Assembly: GCA_031272655.1 (NCBI GenBank)
Contig: JAISTJ010000090.1
Span: 1 to 14,606 of the forward strand
DNA length: 14,606 bases
Origin: Tannerella sp.
GTDB taxonomy: Bacteria > Bacteroidota > Bacteroidia > Bacteroidales > Tannerellaceae
Reading direction: 5' to 3'
Positions 1-7,259 of the stretch are shown here, in pieces. The notes under the pieces were generated by a model. That model saw only the letters and a list, made by a program, of their open reading frames with translations, made no database searches and was not told the origin of the DNA. The first letter of the stretch is position 1. Every line of letters starts with the position of its first letter. The position numbers were made by a program, and so were the translations under genes.

Positions 1-45
1 CACGATAGTGGAGATAAATAAAAATATTATTGCTATATTTTTCAT
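1..45 (-). CDS. Start of a SusD-like lipoprotein gene (partial)
   Basis: An ATG at 45-43 opens a frame that runs off the window after 15 codons, reading MKNIAIIFLFISTIV. This is a lysine-led, strongly hydrophobic start typical of a Bacteroidetes lipoprotein signal peptide. It lies 26 nt downstream of the susC stop on the same strand, in an AT-rich spacer, which is exactly where SusD partners are encoded. SusD proteins are outer-membrane lipoproteins that bind glycan and act as a lid on the SusC channel. The identity is inferred from position only. No SusD sequence motif falls inside the window, and another secreted protein is possible. Confidence 0.6.
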   Translation of the reverse strand, partial: MKNIAIIFLFISTIV

Positions 46-71
46 TTTTTTAATATTTAAATGTTTGATAA

Positions 72-3000
72 TTAAAATGTTATATCCAAACCAAGACTAA
101 AAGTGCGGCTGTTCGGATAAGCATACGTAGAATTGTCAGTTTCGGGATCAAGCCCCTTGTAAGGTGTTATCACAAACGGATTATTCACGTCGGCATATAC
201 CCGTATTAGTGATAACACGTTCTTGTTGACAGGAATAGTGTAACCCAGCGTAATATTGCGGCAACGTACAAACCAACTGTTAGAATTGTAGTAATCGCCG
301 ATGTAGCTGCGATAATCAACCTGAAAGAAACTTGGTTGGGTGGTTGTCTGGTAGTCGTGCGTCCAGCAATCTTTCATTGATACCGGCATGTTGTAGTTTT
401 GCTTGATCTGATAGACCGACAAATCGCTAACTCCCTGAATTAACCACAAATCTTTGTAAGTTCCGCCTTTGAGCAGTCCGAGTTGCCCGTAGAAATAGAT
501 GTTAAAATCGAAATTTTTCCATCTTACGGTATTATTCAGTCCTACCAAATATTTCGGGTCGGTGCTTCCGTAGAACACTTTGTCGGCATCGTCAAGTTTG
601 CCGTCGGGTTGTCCCGTTTTAAGAAACCGTCCGTTTTCGTCCGTTTTGATTGAACCGTCGGAGTTATATTGAAAACCGTCAATGTCCTTCACTTTGATAA
701 CGCCGGGCAAGGCTCCGGGTTGATGCGGCACGGTTTCGCCTGCCTGTATCAGTCCGTCGGTCAGAAATCCGTAAGACGCACGAATAGGCGCATCTACAAA
801 CTCATAAGCCGCCGGTTTCCATGTATCAGCGCGTTCTTTCCATCTGTCGCGGTAAAATGAAAACGTAAAGTCGGTATTCCACGAAAAATCCCTGTTGTTT
901 GCATTGACGGAATTTACAGTAAGCTCAAAACCACGGCTTTGTGTGCTGCCGATATTAGCGGCGATTGACGAAACTTCGTAATACGACAACAAGCTGCGCG
1001 ATGACAACAAGTCTGCAATAACACGGTCGAAATATTCGGCTGTGATATTCAGGCGATTATTGAAGAAACCAAGGTCGAGACCTGCGTTAAACTCTTTTGT
1101 AGTCTCCCATTTCAGAGATGTATTGGCCATCTGCGCCAAATAAACGCCTTTGTATTGCGTCTCGTTTCCGAAAGTGTTATTGTTTCCTACCTGATAGTAG
1201 CTGATGGCGCTGTATCCGATGTTGGAGTTTCCTGTTTCACCGTAGCTTAATCGCAGTTTCCCGTTAGAAAATACAGAACTTAAGGGTTTCAGAAAGTCTT
1301 CTTCAAGAAAACGCCACCCGACCGAAACAGACGGGAAATAACCCCAACGGTGGTCTTCACTGAAGTTGGAAGCGCCGTCGGCGCGTATCGTCGCCTGTAG
1401 CAGGTATTTGTCCATGAACGAATAGTTAAGACGACCGAAGAAAGACGCCAATTCGTCTTTTGTAGCCCACGAGCCGACGGTTGGCCGCGCTGCATTACCG
1501 GCTTCCAGATTATTATACAGGAATCCGTCAATCAAGAAGTCTTCATTTCCACCCCATAACGATTCATACATAAAGCGTTGGAATGAATAACCTGCAAGAA
1601 CTGTAAAACTGTGATTATCAATCTTTTTGCTGTAATTTGCCGTAAGGTCCAACAGGTAATCGGAATGGTCGGTTTGACCAATGTCCGCCCTTCCCCCGAC
1701 TTGTTTTCCCTGCAAGGTTGATTTGGGGACATACTGCTTGCGTTTGGCATAATTACGGTCAATGCCGCCGTTTATCTTGAAGATCAAGCCTTTAACAGGT
1801 TCAAATTCAACATAAACCGAGCCTAACAACCTTTCTTTGACTCCAATGTCATCTACTTCGAGCAGGGAAACGGGATTAGGATTATAAGGCGCCGTAACCT
1901 CAATAGGATAATCGCCATTCTCGTCCTTGACGGGTATTAACGGGTTAAACTGGGTTGCGGCGACCAATATTCCGGCGCTGGCAGCCCAATTCGGATTCAG
2001 CGCTACATTTTTCTCGGTTTTCCTTGAAACAGTCAGGTTGACGCCTGCCCGTACATATTTGCCGAGTTTCTGGTCTATATTCAACCTGCCGGTAAACCGT
2101 TCAAGGCCGTCGTTTTTGACAATGCCTTTCTGGTCGAAGTAATTGCCTGAAATCAAATACTTTGTGTATTCATTGCCGCCGTTAACCGAAATGTTGTGCT
2201 GTGTCATGAAACCGGTGCGCGTTACCTCATCAATCCAGTCCGTTTCGTTAGCCGGATTGCTAATCATTGCGTCCGTGTATCTCGGAATGAAAGGCGATAA
2301 ACTTGATTCGCTGACGTTGCCATAGACGCCGACTTTGTTCTGCCGCAACCAGACTTCATAATCGTAACGGTTTGCCTGAACCATGAAATCATGTGCATTC
2401 AGCACTTCAAAATTCTTAGCAATGCTTTGTGATGCAACCGTCGCCGAATACTTCACAACGGGAGCGCCCGAACTGCCCCGCTTTGTTGTGATGATGATGA
2501 CGCCATTACCTGCCCTTGCACCGTAAATGGCTGTCGAGCTGGCGTCTTTCAGCACCTCAACAGATTCAATATCGTTCGGGTTGATAGAACCAAGAATGTT
2601 GTCTTTCGTCCCGTCCGTATATCGTCCTGCATTAAGTCCGCCGGGGTCTTTAACTGGGAATCCGTCAATGATAATAAGCGGGTCGTTACCGGCTGAAATT
2701 GAGGCGGCTCCGCGAATGCGGTACGACGCTCCCCCGCCCGGCTGTGCACTTACGGTATTAACCTGCAAGCCGGCCGCCTTACCGGCTAAAATATGGCTGA
2801 CGGTAGAAACCGTTTGCACCGGTGCGTCATCAAGTTTGATTGAAGAGATAGCGCCTGTCAAGTCGCGTTTCTTCTGCACGCCGTAACCCACAACTACCAC
2901 TTCGTCAAGGGCTTGGGTGTCTTCACTGAGGGTAACGGCGAACGATGATTGGTTGCCGACAGTCAATTCCTGCGCGGCGTAGCCGACATACGAGACTTGC

Positions 3001-3530
3001 AGGATGGCGTTTTCAGCTACGGTCAGGGTGAAGTTGCCGTCGGAGTCGGTGCTGGTGCCGTTGGTAGTGCCTTTTTCAACAACGTTGGCGCCGACTATTG
3101 CTTCGCCGGAGGAGTCAACGACTTTGCCGGTGATGCGTTTGCCGCTCTGTTGTATGAAGGCTTTGAAAGTAGAGTTGTCTTCTTTTTTTGAGATGACAAC
3201 ATGGTCGTTAACCATCGTATAGGTATAGTCGCTACCTAAGAGGTTATCGAGGATTTCTTTAACAGGCTTGTCTTGTTCGTTGACTGTTACCTGTTTGTCG
3301 GCATCAATGTTTTGCCTGCTGTAATAAAACAGATAGCCTGACTGTCGTTCCATCTCGTCGAGAACGTCCGAGAGAAGAGCATTTTCTGCAATGATAGATA
3401 TGCGCCTGAGTTGGGAATAACCGTCCACAGCCGACAATTGCAGGAATAAACAGATCCAAAATAATAACGTGAGTCTCATGACTTTAAAAAATTTTGCTTG
3501 AAAAATTTGTGAAATTAAAAATTTGTCCAT
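72..3530 (-). CDS. SusC/RagA-family TonB-dependent outer-membrane transporter with STN signalling domain
   Basis: This 1152-residue protein imports glycan or other large ligands across the outer membrane using TonB energy. The hydrophobic signal segment is at about residues 18-36. An STN (secretin/TonB short N-terminal) domain follows at about 42-116. It is found in transporters that signal to a FecR anti-sigma factor. A carboxypeptidase-regulatory-like beta domain lies at about 132-202 (RITGKVVDSSGEAIVGANV). The family hallmark DEVVVVGYG is at 209-217. The plug spans about 218-350, with LIIIDGFPV and VEVLKDASSTAIYGARAGNG. The rest is beta-barrel and ends in an aromatic residue (DITF), as outer-membrane barrels do. 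Length is normal for the STN-containing subgroup. ATG at 3530 was preferred to the internal Met18, because long N-regions are usual in this subgroup. It follows sigma and anti-sigma genes and precedes a probable susD. The ligand cannot be read from the sequence. No housekeeping -7 element was found upstream, which fits control by the neighbouring ECF sigma factor. Confidence 0.95.
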   Translation of the reverse strand: MDKFLISQIFQAKFFKVMRLTLLFWICLFLQLSAVDGYSQLRRISIIAENALLSDVLDEMERQSGYLFYYSRQNIDADKQVTVNEQDKPVKEILDNLLGSDYTYTMVNDHVVISKKEDNSTFKAFIQQSGKRITGKVVDSSGEAIVGANVVEKGTTNGTSTDSDGNFTLTVAENAILQVSYVGYAAQELTVGNQSSFAVTLSEDTQALDEVVVVGYGVQKKRDLTGAISSIKLDDAPVQTVSTVSHILAGKAAGLQVNTVSAQPGGGASYRIRGAASISAGNDPLIIIDGFPVKDPGGLNAGRYTDGTKDNILGSINPNDIESVEVLKDASSTAIYGARAGNGVIIITTKRGSSGAPVVKYSATVASQSIAKNFEVLNAHDFMVQANRYDYEVWLRQNKVGVYGNVSESSLSPFIPRYTDAMISNPANETDWIDEVTRTGFMTQHNISVNGGNEYTKYLISGNYFDQKGIVKNDGLERFTGRLNIDQKLGKYVRAGVNLTVSRKTEKNVALNPNWAASAGILVAATQFNPLIPVKDENGDYPIEVTAPYNPNPVSLLEVDDIGVKERLLGSVYVEFEPVKGLIFKINGGIDRNYAKRKQYVPKSTLQGKQVGGRADIGQTDHSDYLLDLTANYSKKIDNHSFTVLAGYSFQRFMYESLWGGNEDFLIDGFLYNNLEAGNAARPTVGSWATKDELASFFGRLNYSFMDKYLLQATIRADGASNFSEDHRWGYFPSVSVGWRFLEEDFLKPLSSVFSNGKLRLSYGETGNSNIGYSAISYYQVGNNNTFGNETQYKGVYLAQMANTSLKWETTKEFNAGLDLGFFNNRLNITAEYFDRVIADLLSSRSLLSYYEVSSIAANIGSTQSRGFELTVNSVNANNRDFSWNTDFTFSFYRDRWKERADTWKPAAYEFVDAPIRASYGFLTDGLIQAGETVPHQPGALPGVIKVKDIDGFQYNSDGSIKTDENGRFLKTGQPDGKLDDADKVFYGSTDPKYLVGLNNTVRWKNFDFNIYFYGQLGLLKGGTYKDLWLIQGVSDLSVYQIKQNYNMPVSMKDCWTHDYQTTTQPSFFQVDYRSYIGDYYNSNSWFVRCRNITLGYTIPVNKNVLSLIRVYADVNNPFVITPYKGLDPETDNSTYAYPNSRTFSLGLDITF

Positions 3531-3537
3531 AACTTTG
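3506..3537 (+). promoter_or_regulatory. Bacteroides-type promoter for antisense RNA
   Basis: A -33 box TTTG (3506-3509) is followed after 20 nt by the -7 box TAACTTTG (3530-3537), matching the Bacteroides consensus TTTG-N19-21-TAnnTTTG. It points away from susC and overlaps the susC start codon on the other strand. No open reading frame follows, but an intrinsic terminator does. Predicted transcription start is about 3543. Confidence 0.65.
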
Positions 3538-3542
3538 CATGT

Positions 3543-3640
3543 TGTTAAGTGATAAATAAAGAATTCTCATACTGTCTTTTTTTATAGTGAAGGCTTAACA
3601 CTTTAGCCGGAGAGCGCTGGTACCGCTTTCCGGTTTTTTT
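3543..3640 (+). ncRNA. Candidate cis-antisense sRNA to the susC leader (DonS-type)
   Basis: The predicted transcript is about 98 nt. It runs from a near-consensus promoter (3506-3537) to a terminator hairpin with seven T (3607-3640). The predicted 5' end TGTTAAG (3543-3549) is exactly complementary to CTTAACA (3594-3600), closing the body of the RNA just before the terminator. Inside is a small hairpin, ACTGT 3571-3575 with ATAGT 3584-3588 (one wobble), that displays a U-rich loop. The RNA would be complementary to the susC leader from about 13 nt upstream of its ATG. Cis-encoded antisense sRNAs in this position repress susC homologues in ECF-sigma/anti-sigma PULs of Bacteroides (DonS in B. 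fragilis). Function here is inferred from layout. No coding potential is seen. Confidence 0.6.
3607..3640 (+). terminator. Intrinsic terminator of the antisense RNA
   Basis: The 10-bp stem CCGGAGAGCG (3607-3616) / CGCTTTCCGG (3624-3633) has one G-U pair, a 7-nt loop, and TTTTTTT at 3634-3640. In the opposite direction the stem is not followed by T residues, so it should not stop minus-strand transcription from fecR into susC. Confidence 0.8.
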
Positions 3641-3702
3641 CCGTATAAATTAATCCGTGTACATAGGCATTTTTTTAGTTTAAATTGTTAATACTCAGTT
3701 AG

Positions 3703-4761
3703 TTATCTCTTTCTTTTGTTGATTGTCAATACGTTCTTCTCCTTGTCGTAAACATAGCTGAACGGGATGTCGCTCTGGACTACCCGCATGATGTCCGTAA
3801 TCGTTTCATGCTGGTAAAATTTGCCGGTTCCGCGGTAGTTCATCACTGTGGAATCCGTGATGACAATCGTCGTTTTGTAGTAGTGCTCAAGCCGTTTAGC
3901 CATCTCTTCAAACGTGATGTCGTCGAAAAAGTACAGCCCGGTGATCCATGTGGTGTATTTTTGCGTTTCAACAGCTGTCGCTTTCATCTTGCCGACCGTT
4001 TCATCGTAATAATATTTTTGCCCGGGCTTAACTTTGTATGGTTTAGCACTTTGGTCGTTAGGCTCTACAGTAACGCTGCCATCAATCAGGATGGTTTCGA
4101 AGGCATTGCTGTTGCTGTAGGCGTAAATATCAAAGATTGTGCCTGTTGCGGTTACTTTGTGTTGCGAAGTTTGCACGACAAACGGTTTGCGGGCGTTTTT
4201 TTCTACAATGAAATAGCCCTCGCCATCAAGGCTCACGTTGCGCTCATTGCCGCTGAATCTTGACGGGTAGGTAAACTTTGAATGGGCGTTGAGCCACACA
4301 GTAGAGCTATCGCTAAGCAATAGTTTAACTCTCTGACCTTCAGGTACTTCGGCTGTATTGAATGTGATCGGTTCCTCGCGTACATTATTTATCCTTAGCA
4401 TGATGTCTATACCGAGCAGGATGATGATAGCGGCTGCAGCGGCGTATTTCAGGATTGGGGATAGCGGATTTGCGGGTTTACGCAGTTTGCCTGGTTTACG
4501 CAGTTTGGCGGCCATTCTTCTTATGGCGCCTGTCGGGGTTTTGCCCGCACCGGTTTGGATCCTTTCCCAAAGCGCATTAAACTGTTCATCAATGATTTCC
4601 GGATCGGAATACTTCAGTTCGTCTTTAAGTATCCAGATGCGTTCCATATCGAAGAGCAACGAGCGGAAATCGGCATCATCAGTCGCTTTCTGGGCTACCT
4701 TGCATATCTCGGACAGCCGACACTCATGCTCTAAGTATTTGATAATAATTTTTTCATCCAT
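3703..4761 (-). CDS. FecR-family anti-sigma factor
   Basis: This 352-residue inner-membrane regulator holds the adjacent ECF sigma factor inactive until the SusC-type transporter reports ligand. The cytoplasmic N-terminal part (about 1-100) would bind sigma. A single transmembrane helix lies at about 103-122 (YAAAAAIIILLGIDIML). The periplasmic FecR domain spans about 136-235, with EVPEGQRVKLLLSDSSTVWL and LDGEGYFIVEKNARKPFVV. A C-terminal DUF4974-like domain spans about 278-347 (FFDDITFEEMAKRLEHYY), the part thought to contact the STN domain. The start is 43 nt after the sigma gene stop, so the two are probably co-transcribed. Length and domain order are typical. An 18-bp tandem duplication gives the repeated KLRKP just before the membrane helix. 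Confidence 0.95.
   Translation of the reverse strand: MDEKIIIKYLEHECRLSEICKVAQKATDDADFRSLLFDMERIWILKDELKYSDPEIIDEQFNALWERIQTGAGKTPTGAIRRMAAKLRKPGKLRKPANPLSPILKYAAAAAIIILLGIDIMLRINNVREEPITFNTAEVPEGQRVKLLLSDSSTVWLNAHSKFTYPSRFSGNERNVSLDGEGYFIVEKNARKPFVVQTSQHKVTATGTIFDIYAYSNSNAFETILIDGSVTVEPNDQSAKPYKVKPGQKYYYDETVGKMKATAVETQKYTTWITGLYFFDDITFEEMAKRLEHYYKTTIVITDSTVMNYRGTGKFYQHETITDIMRVVQSDIPFSYVYDKEKNVLTINKRKR
4471..4506. repeat. 18-bp tandem duplication inside fecR
   Basis: Two adjacent 18-nt units (4471-4488 and 4489-4506) share GGTTTACGCAGTTT and differ only at their first few bases. In the protein they give KLRKPG then KLRKPA, adding a basic juxtamembrane repeat on the cytoplasmic side of FecR. 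Confidence 0.75.
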
Positions 4762-4804
4762 ACACTAATAAGACAACTGAGACGCCCGTTACTACGCAAA
4801 AAAT

Positions 4805-5380
4805 TTATAAAATTTTTATCAGTAGCATAATCGTCAGCAGGTCTTTGAGGTCGTCGCGAAGCTTTATTGCGGCATTTCTGAAATGCGATTCAACCGTTCT
4901 GTCTTTGATTTTCAGCTTTTTCGCTATATCTTTGTGCTCTAAGTCATGAAAGATACGCAACCTGACAACCTCTGCGCATCTGGCAGGCAGTTTGGTGAGG
5001 GCTGCTTCAATTTTTTCTCTTAAGTCTTTGTTTACTAATTCGTTAAACACCTCGTTATCATCACTCAAGCTGGCCTGATATTCATCACGGGCAAATTCAA
5101 TGAGCATTCGGGCTGCGTATTCTTTTTCTACTGCTCTGTGTTTCAGGTAATTAAGGCAGTTGTTGCGAACCCATTTTGACAGGAACTTTTTGAGATCGTT
5201 CACTTCGAGGGTCGCTCTTTTTTCCCAGAAGTCAGCGAACACATCCTGTACGATATCAAGGGCATCATCTTCGCAAACAAAACGGCTCGCCCAAGCCGTA
5301 AGCTTAGGAAAAAGACTTGTGTACAGCACTTTAAATGCCGCCTCGTCGCCCTGTCTGATTTTCTCGATATCTACTATCAT
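4805..5380 (-). CDS. ECF-type RNA polymerase sigma-70 factor
   Basis: This 191-residue protein belongs to the Bacteroidetes ECF sigma factors paired with FecR regulators. Region 2 lies at about 10-75 (GDEAAFKVLYTSLFPKLTAW and DALDIVQDVFADFWEKR, the core-binding and -10-recognition part). Region 4 lies at about 128-180 (LTKLPARCAEVVRLRIFHDL, then DIAKKLKIKDRTVESHFRNA, a helix-turn-helix for the -35 element). No region 3 is present, as expected. ATG 5380 gives the canonical start ahead of the 'IRQGDEAAF' motif. It heads the sigma-fecR-susC-susD run, and its likely target is the susC promoter downstream. It has its own housekeeping-type promoter only about 14 nt upstream of the ATG. Confidence 0.95.
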   Translation of the reverse strand: MIVDIEKIRQGDEAAFKVLYTSLFPKLTAWASRFVCEDDALDIVQDVFADFWEKRATLEVNDLKKFLSKWVRNNCLNYLKHRAVEKEYAARMLIEFARDEYQASLSDDNEVFNELVNKDLREKIEAALTKLPARCAEVVRLRIFHDLEHKDIAKKLKIKDRTVESHFRNAAIKLRDDLKDLLTIMLLIKIL

Positions 5381-5393
5381 GGATTTTTTTTTG

Positions 5394-5421
5394 CAAAGAT
5401 ACTGTTTTTTGACATTTGCAA
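5394..5421 (-). promoter_or_regulatory. Promoter of the ECF sigma gene
   Basis: Read on the minus strand, the -7 box TATCTTTG (5401-5394) matches TAnnTTTG. A partial -33 TTG lies at 5421-5419 with a 17-nt spacer, shorter than the usual 19-21. The start codon is at 5380, so the predicted 5' leader is only about 8-9 nt. Confidence 0.55.
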
Positions 5422-5470
5422 GAAATTTTTGAAAAAAATTTGAAAATATTTTTTTCTACTCAAAAAAACA

Positions 5471-5536
5471 GACGGCCTCACGGCGGGATGAAGTCCCGTC
5501 ATTTTTTCCGCAAGCGAAAAAGAAGAAGCAATGACG
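5471..5536. repeat. Compound dyad with alternative hairpins
   Basis: The first hairpin is GGCGGGA (5482-5488) / TCCCGTC (5494-5500), with one G-U and a 5-nt loop, followed by ATTTTTT, so it could act as a weak plus-strand terminator. A second pairing, CGTCATT (5497-5503) with AATGACG (5530-5536), uses the same CGTC bases, so the two exclude each other. GACGG (5471-5475) can also pair with CCGTC (5496-5500). CCGC/GCG and T-run/A-run bases within the second dyad add inner pairing. No gene directly follows. It could be a degenerate member of a dispersed dyad family or an RNA switch remnant. Confidence 0.45.
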
Positions 5537-5872
5537 AAGCCCTTGCCCCTCGCGCGTACATTATATATAATATACACCTGCAAATAATCATTTTAAGACA
5601 CAAAACCGTCGCCGTTTTAACAAAAAATGCAGTAAAGGTTAAATTTTCTTAAACTAATGGAAAAATGAAGTTTTGGGGGGTATGAATTATACATTTTTTG
5701 TAGTAAATCCCAACCCGATTGAATCATTTTTTGAAACAAACCGGGACTTTCAAGGTGCAGTTGTTGCATTTTTTGATACAAAGAGTTAAAATCGGGAGAA
5801 AAGTTACAAAATAAGGTCAAAATTTTTCCGGAAGGTCGCATTTTTTGCCAATCATATTCCCCAAAATCGCTA
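5537..5872. other. Gene-free AT-rich intergenic stretch
   Basis: I see no convincing gene here on either strand. It contains the AT palindrome ATTATATATAAT at 5560-5571 and the four phased 9-mers listed separately. The one long minus-strand frame crossing it (5617-5907) has no ATG near its start and no recognisable domain. The last part is the upstream region of the fimbrillin promoter. Confidence 0.6.
5692..5847. repeat. Four phased copies of CATTTTTTG
   Basis: Exact copies start at 5692, 5725, 5767 and 5839, spaced 33, 42 and 72 nt, all multiples of 3. On the minus strand each reads Gln-Lys-Met in one frame. Flanks are partly shared (for example TTGAAACAAA and TTGATACAAA). They may be protein-binding sites upstream of the fimbrillin promoter or the trace of a repetitive small ORF. 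Confidence 0.55.
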
Positions 5873-5880
5873 TATCTTTG
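5873..5880 (+). promoter_or_regulatory. Likely promoter (-7 box) of the fimbrillin gene
   Basis: TATCTTTG is a full match to the Bacteroides -7 element. The best upstream TTTG (5844-5847) is 25 nt away, too far for a standard -33 box, so an activator or a non-standard spacer may be needed. The predicted start near 5886 leaves a leader of about 96 nt before the ATG at 5982. Confidence 0.5.
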
Positions 5881-5898
5881 CACCGTCCAAAAGACCAG

Positions 5899-5919
5899 TA
5901 CCCCCAACCTACAGGGGTA
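5899..5919 (+). promoter_or_regulatory. Hairpin in the fimbrillin leader
   Basis: TACCCC (5899-5904) pairs with GGGGTA (5914-5919) around a 9-nt loop, about 12 nt after the predicted transcription start. A very T-rich stretch (5938-5957) follows 18 nt later, too distant for a classic terminator. It may stabilise the 5' end of the mRNA. A regulatory role is speculative. Confidence 0.3.
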
Positions 5920-5981
5920 GCCGGAATATGGGTGTATATTTTTTTTGTTTTTTGTTTTACTTAATTTATTAAAATTTTTTT

Positions 5982-7208
5982 ATGAAACATGTATTGTTGT
6001 TAGTTGAAAGAGCCAAGAGCCTCTTGTCATTCCGGGTAACATCGAGGGTTGCCCGTAACGCTGCAGCCGCAGGCTGCGCTATCGTCCTGACAGTCAGCGG
6101 GTGTACTCAGGATGAAGTCGTGAATCCGCAAACGACCCTTCCCGCAAGGGAAATAAGCTTCCGTGTACAAGGCGGAATGCCTGCTTCTTATGCCACAGGA
6201 ACGACTGTGAGTTTTGTTAATGCTTTTATAGTAAACGGCTTCGCGGTGAGAAATGTTGCCTCACAACAAGATTTAGCTGATGTTGATTATATTGGGGCGA
6301 CCGATCGGACGCAAGTGCTTGATGCTGTAACGGTTTATCGCATGGAGGGCACCACCAACAACTTCGATTACAATCCTAAGGTTTATATTGAAGAAATCAA
6401 CAACGGTGCGACGTTTGTAGCCTACTCTCCTGTCAGCGCCCAAATCACGCAAGGTTTGAAGGGCAATACTACTAACGAGATAAAATACACCGTGTTAGCG
6501 CCGAGAGCCGATGGCTATACAGCCCAGGAAGACTTTTTAGTAGCGCATACGACAATCTATAATAGTGCGCCGCCCCTGACCAACACTCAGGTAACGTTCA
6601 ACTTCCTCCACGCTTTGAGCCGTATTTATGTAAAAGCGCGTAACCGTTATAACTCGGATATCACTATCACTTCTATTGCGTTGAGAAACCTGCATAGATC
6701 CGGCTGGTTAAATATAGACACAGATGGTGTCATGCCGACTGCTAATGATGGCACGGCTGATATCAACGAAGCGTATAACAGCAGCCCGACGGATTTTACG
6801 GACTATAAAGTACTTTGGATACCGGCAGATACGTTTGAATACGATTATGCCTACATCCTGCCGCCTTTGGGGGTAACATTGCCTGCAAAAACCGATTCGA
6901 TGAAATTTGTCGTCTCGCCGGAACAGGGCATGCTTGTCCTGCCGCAGACTACAGTCATAGATAAGAATTTGGACGGGAATCCTGATTATGACGGTTTCTA
7001 TCTTGATATAACTTATAAGATAGGAGGTTCTACATACACCGCCAAAGCCCAGTATGAAGACCAAAATAGCATTGACCGTACAAGTTATGGCTATGGGATA
7101 ACGTTTGAGTTTGGACGGCAATATGCACTTACTATTGATTTTGACGGCACCGGCAAGGAAGTCAGTTTCGACGTTGATGTCGAAGCTTGGAATCCGATTG
7201 TTCAATAA
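5982..7208 (+). CDS. Fimbrillin-family surface lipoprotein
   Basis: This 408-residue protein is related to the FimA/Mfa-like fimbrillins of Bacteroidales, which form fimbrial stalk or tip subunits after lipoprotein export and proteolytic maturation. The lipobox LTVSGC ends at Cys41, after an unusually long basic N-region (29 residues) and a short hydrophobic core (AAAAGCAIVLTVSG). Mid-protein, VTFNFLHALSRIYVKARN matches the 'F.H.L(S/A)+(I/V)' motif typical of the family. The C-terminus FGRQYALTIDF...VSFDVDVEAWNP matches the family's last strands (…V.V..W.P). ATG 5982 is the only reasonable start and follows an AT-rich leader. A DUF5119 gene follows after 109 nt. No usher, anchor or further pilin gene is present, so whether it builds a polymer or is a standalone surface protein is open. 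Confidence 0.85.
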   Translation: MKHVLLLVERAKSLLSFRVTSRVARNAAAAGCAIVLTVSGCTQDEVVNPQTTLPAREISFRVQGGMPASYATGTTVSFVNAFIVNGFAVRNVASQQDLADVDYIGATDRTQVLDAVTVYRMEGTTNNFDYNPKVYIEEINNGATFVAYSPVSAQITQGLKGNTTNEIKYTVLAPRADGYTAQEDFLVAHTTIYNSAPPLTNTQVTFNFLHALSRIYVKARNRYNSDITITSIALRNLHRSGWLNIDTDGVMPTANDGTADINEAYNSSPTDFTDYKVLWIPADTFEYDYAYILPPLGVTLPAKTDSMKFVVSPEQGMLVLPQTTVIDKNLDGNPDYDGFYLDITYKIGGSTYTAKAQYEDQNSIDRTSYGYGITFEFGRQYALTIDFDGTGKEVSFDVDVEAWNPIVQ

Positions 7209-7259
7209 CCGAAAATAAAACCGTTATGAGTAAATAAATTTTTAACATGTTTGATTCTG

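Noticed and set aside
3607..3640. Terminator between fecR and susC on the minus strand
   Set aside because: The T-run is only on the plus-strand side of the stem, so it cannot act as an intrinsic terminator for fecR.
5617..5907. Minus-strand reading frame of 96 codons with repeated Gln-Lys-Met
   Set aside because: It begins at TTG, crosses the fimbrillin promoter, has no recognisable domain and no promoter or ribosome-binding site. The repeated 9-mer is reported instead as a DNA-level observation.
5381..5981. Invertible (phase-variable) promoter ahead of the fimbrillin gene
   Set aside because: I looked for inverted repeats flanking the -7 box and found none. The dyads present do not bracket the promoter, and no invertase gene is nearby.
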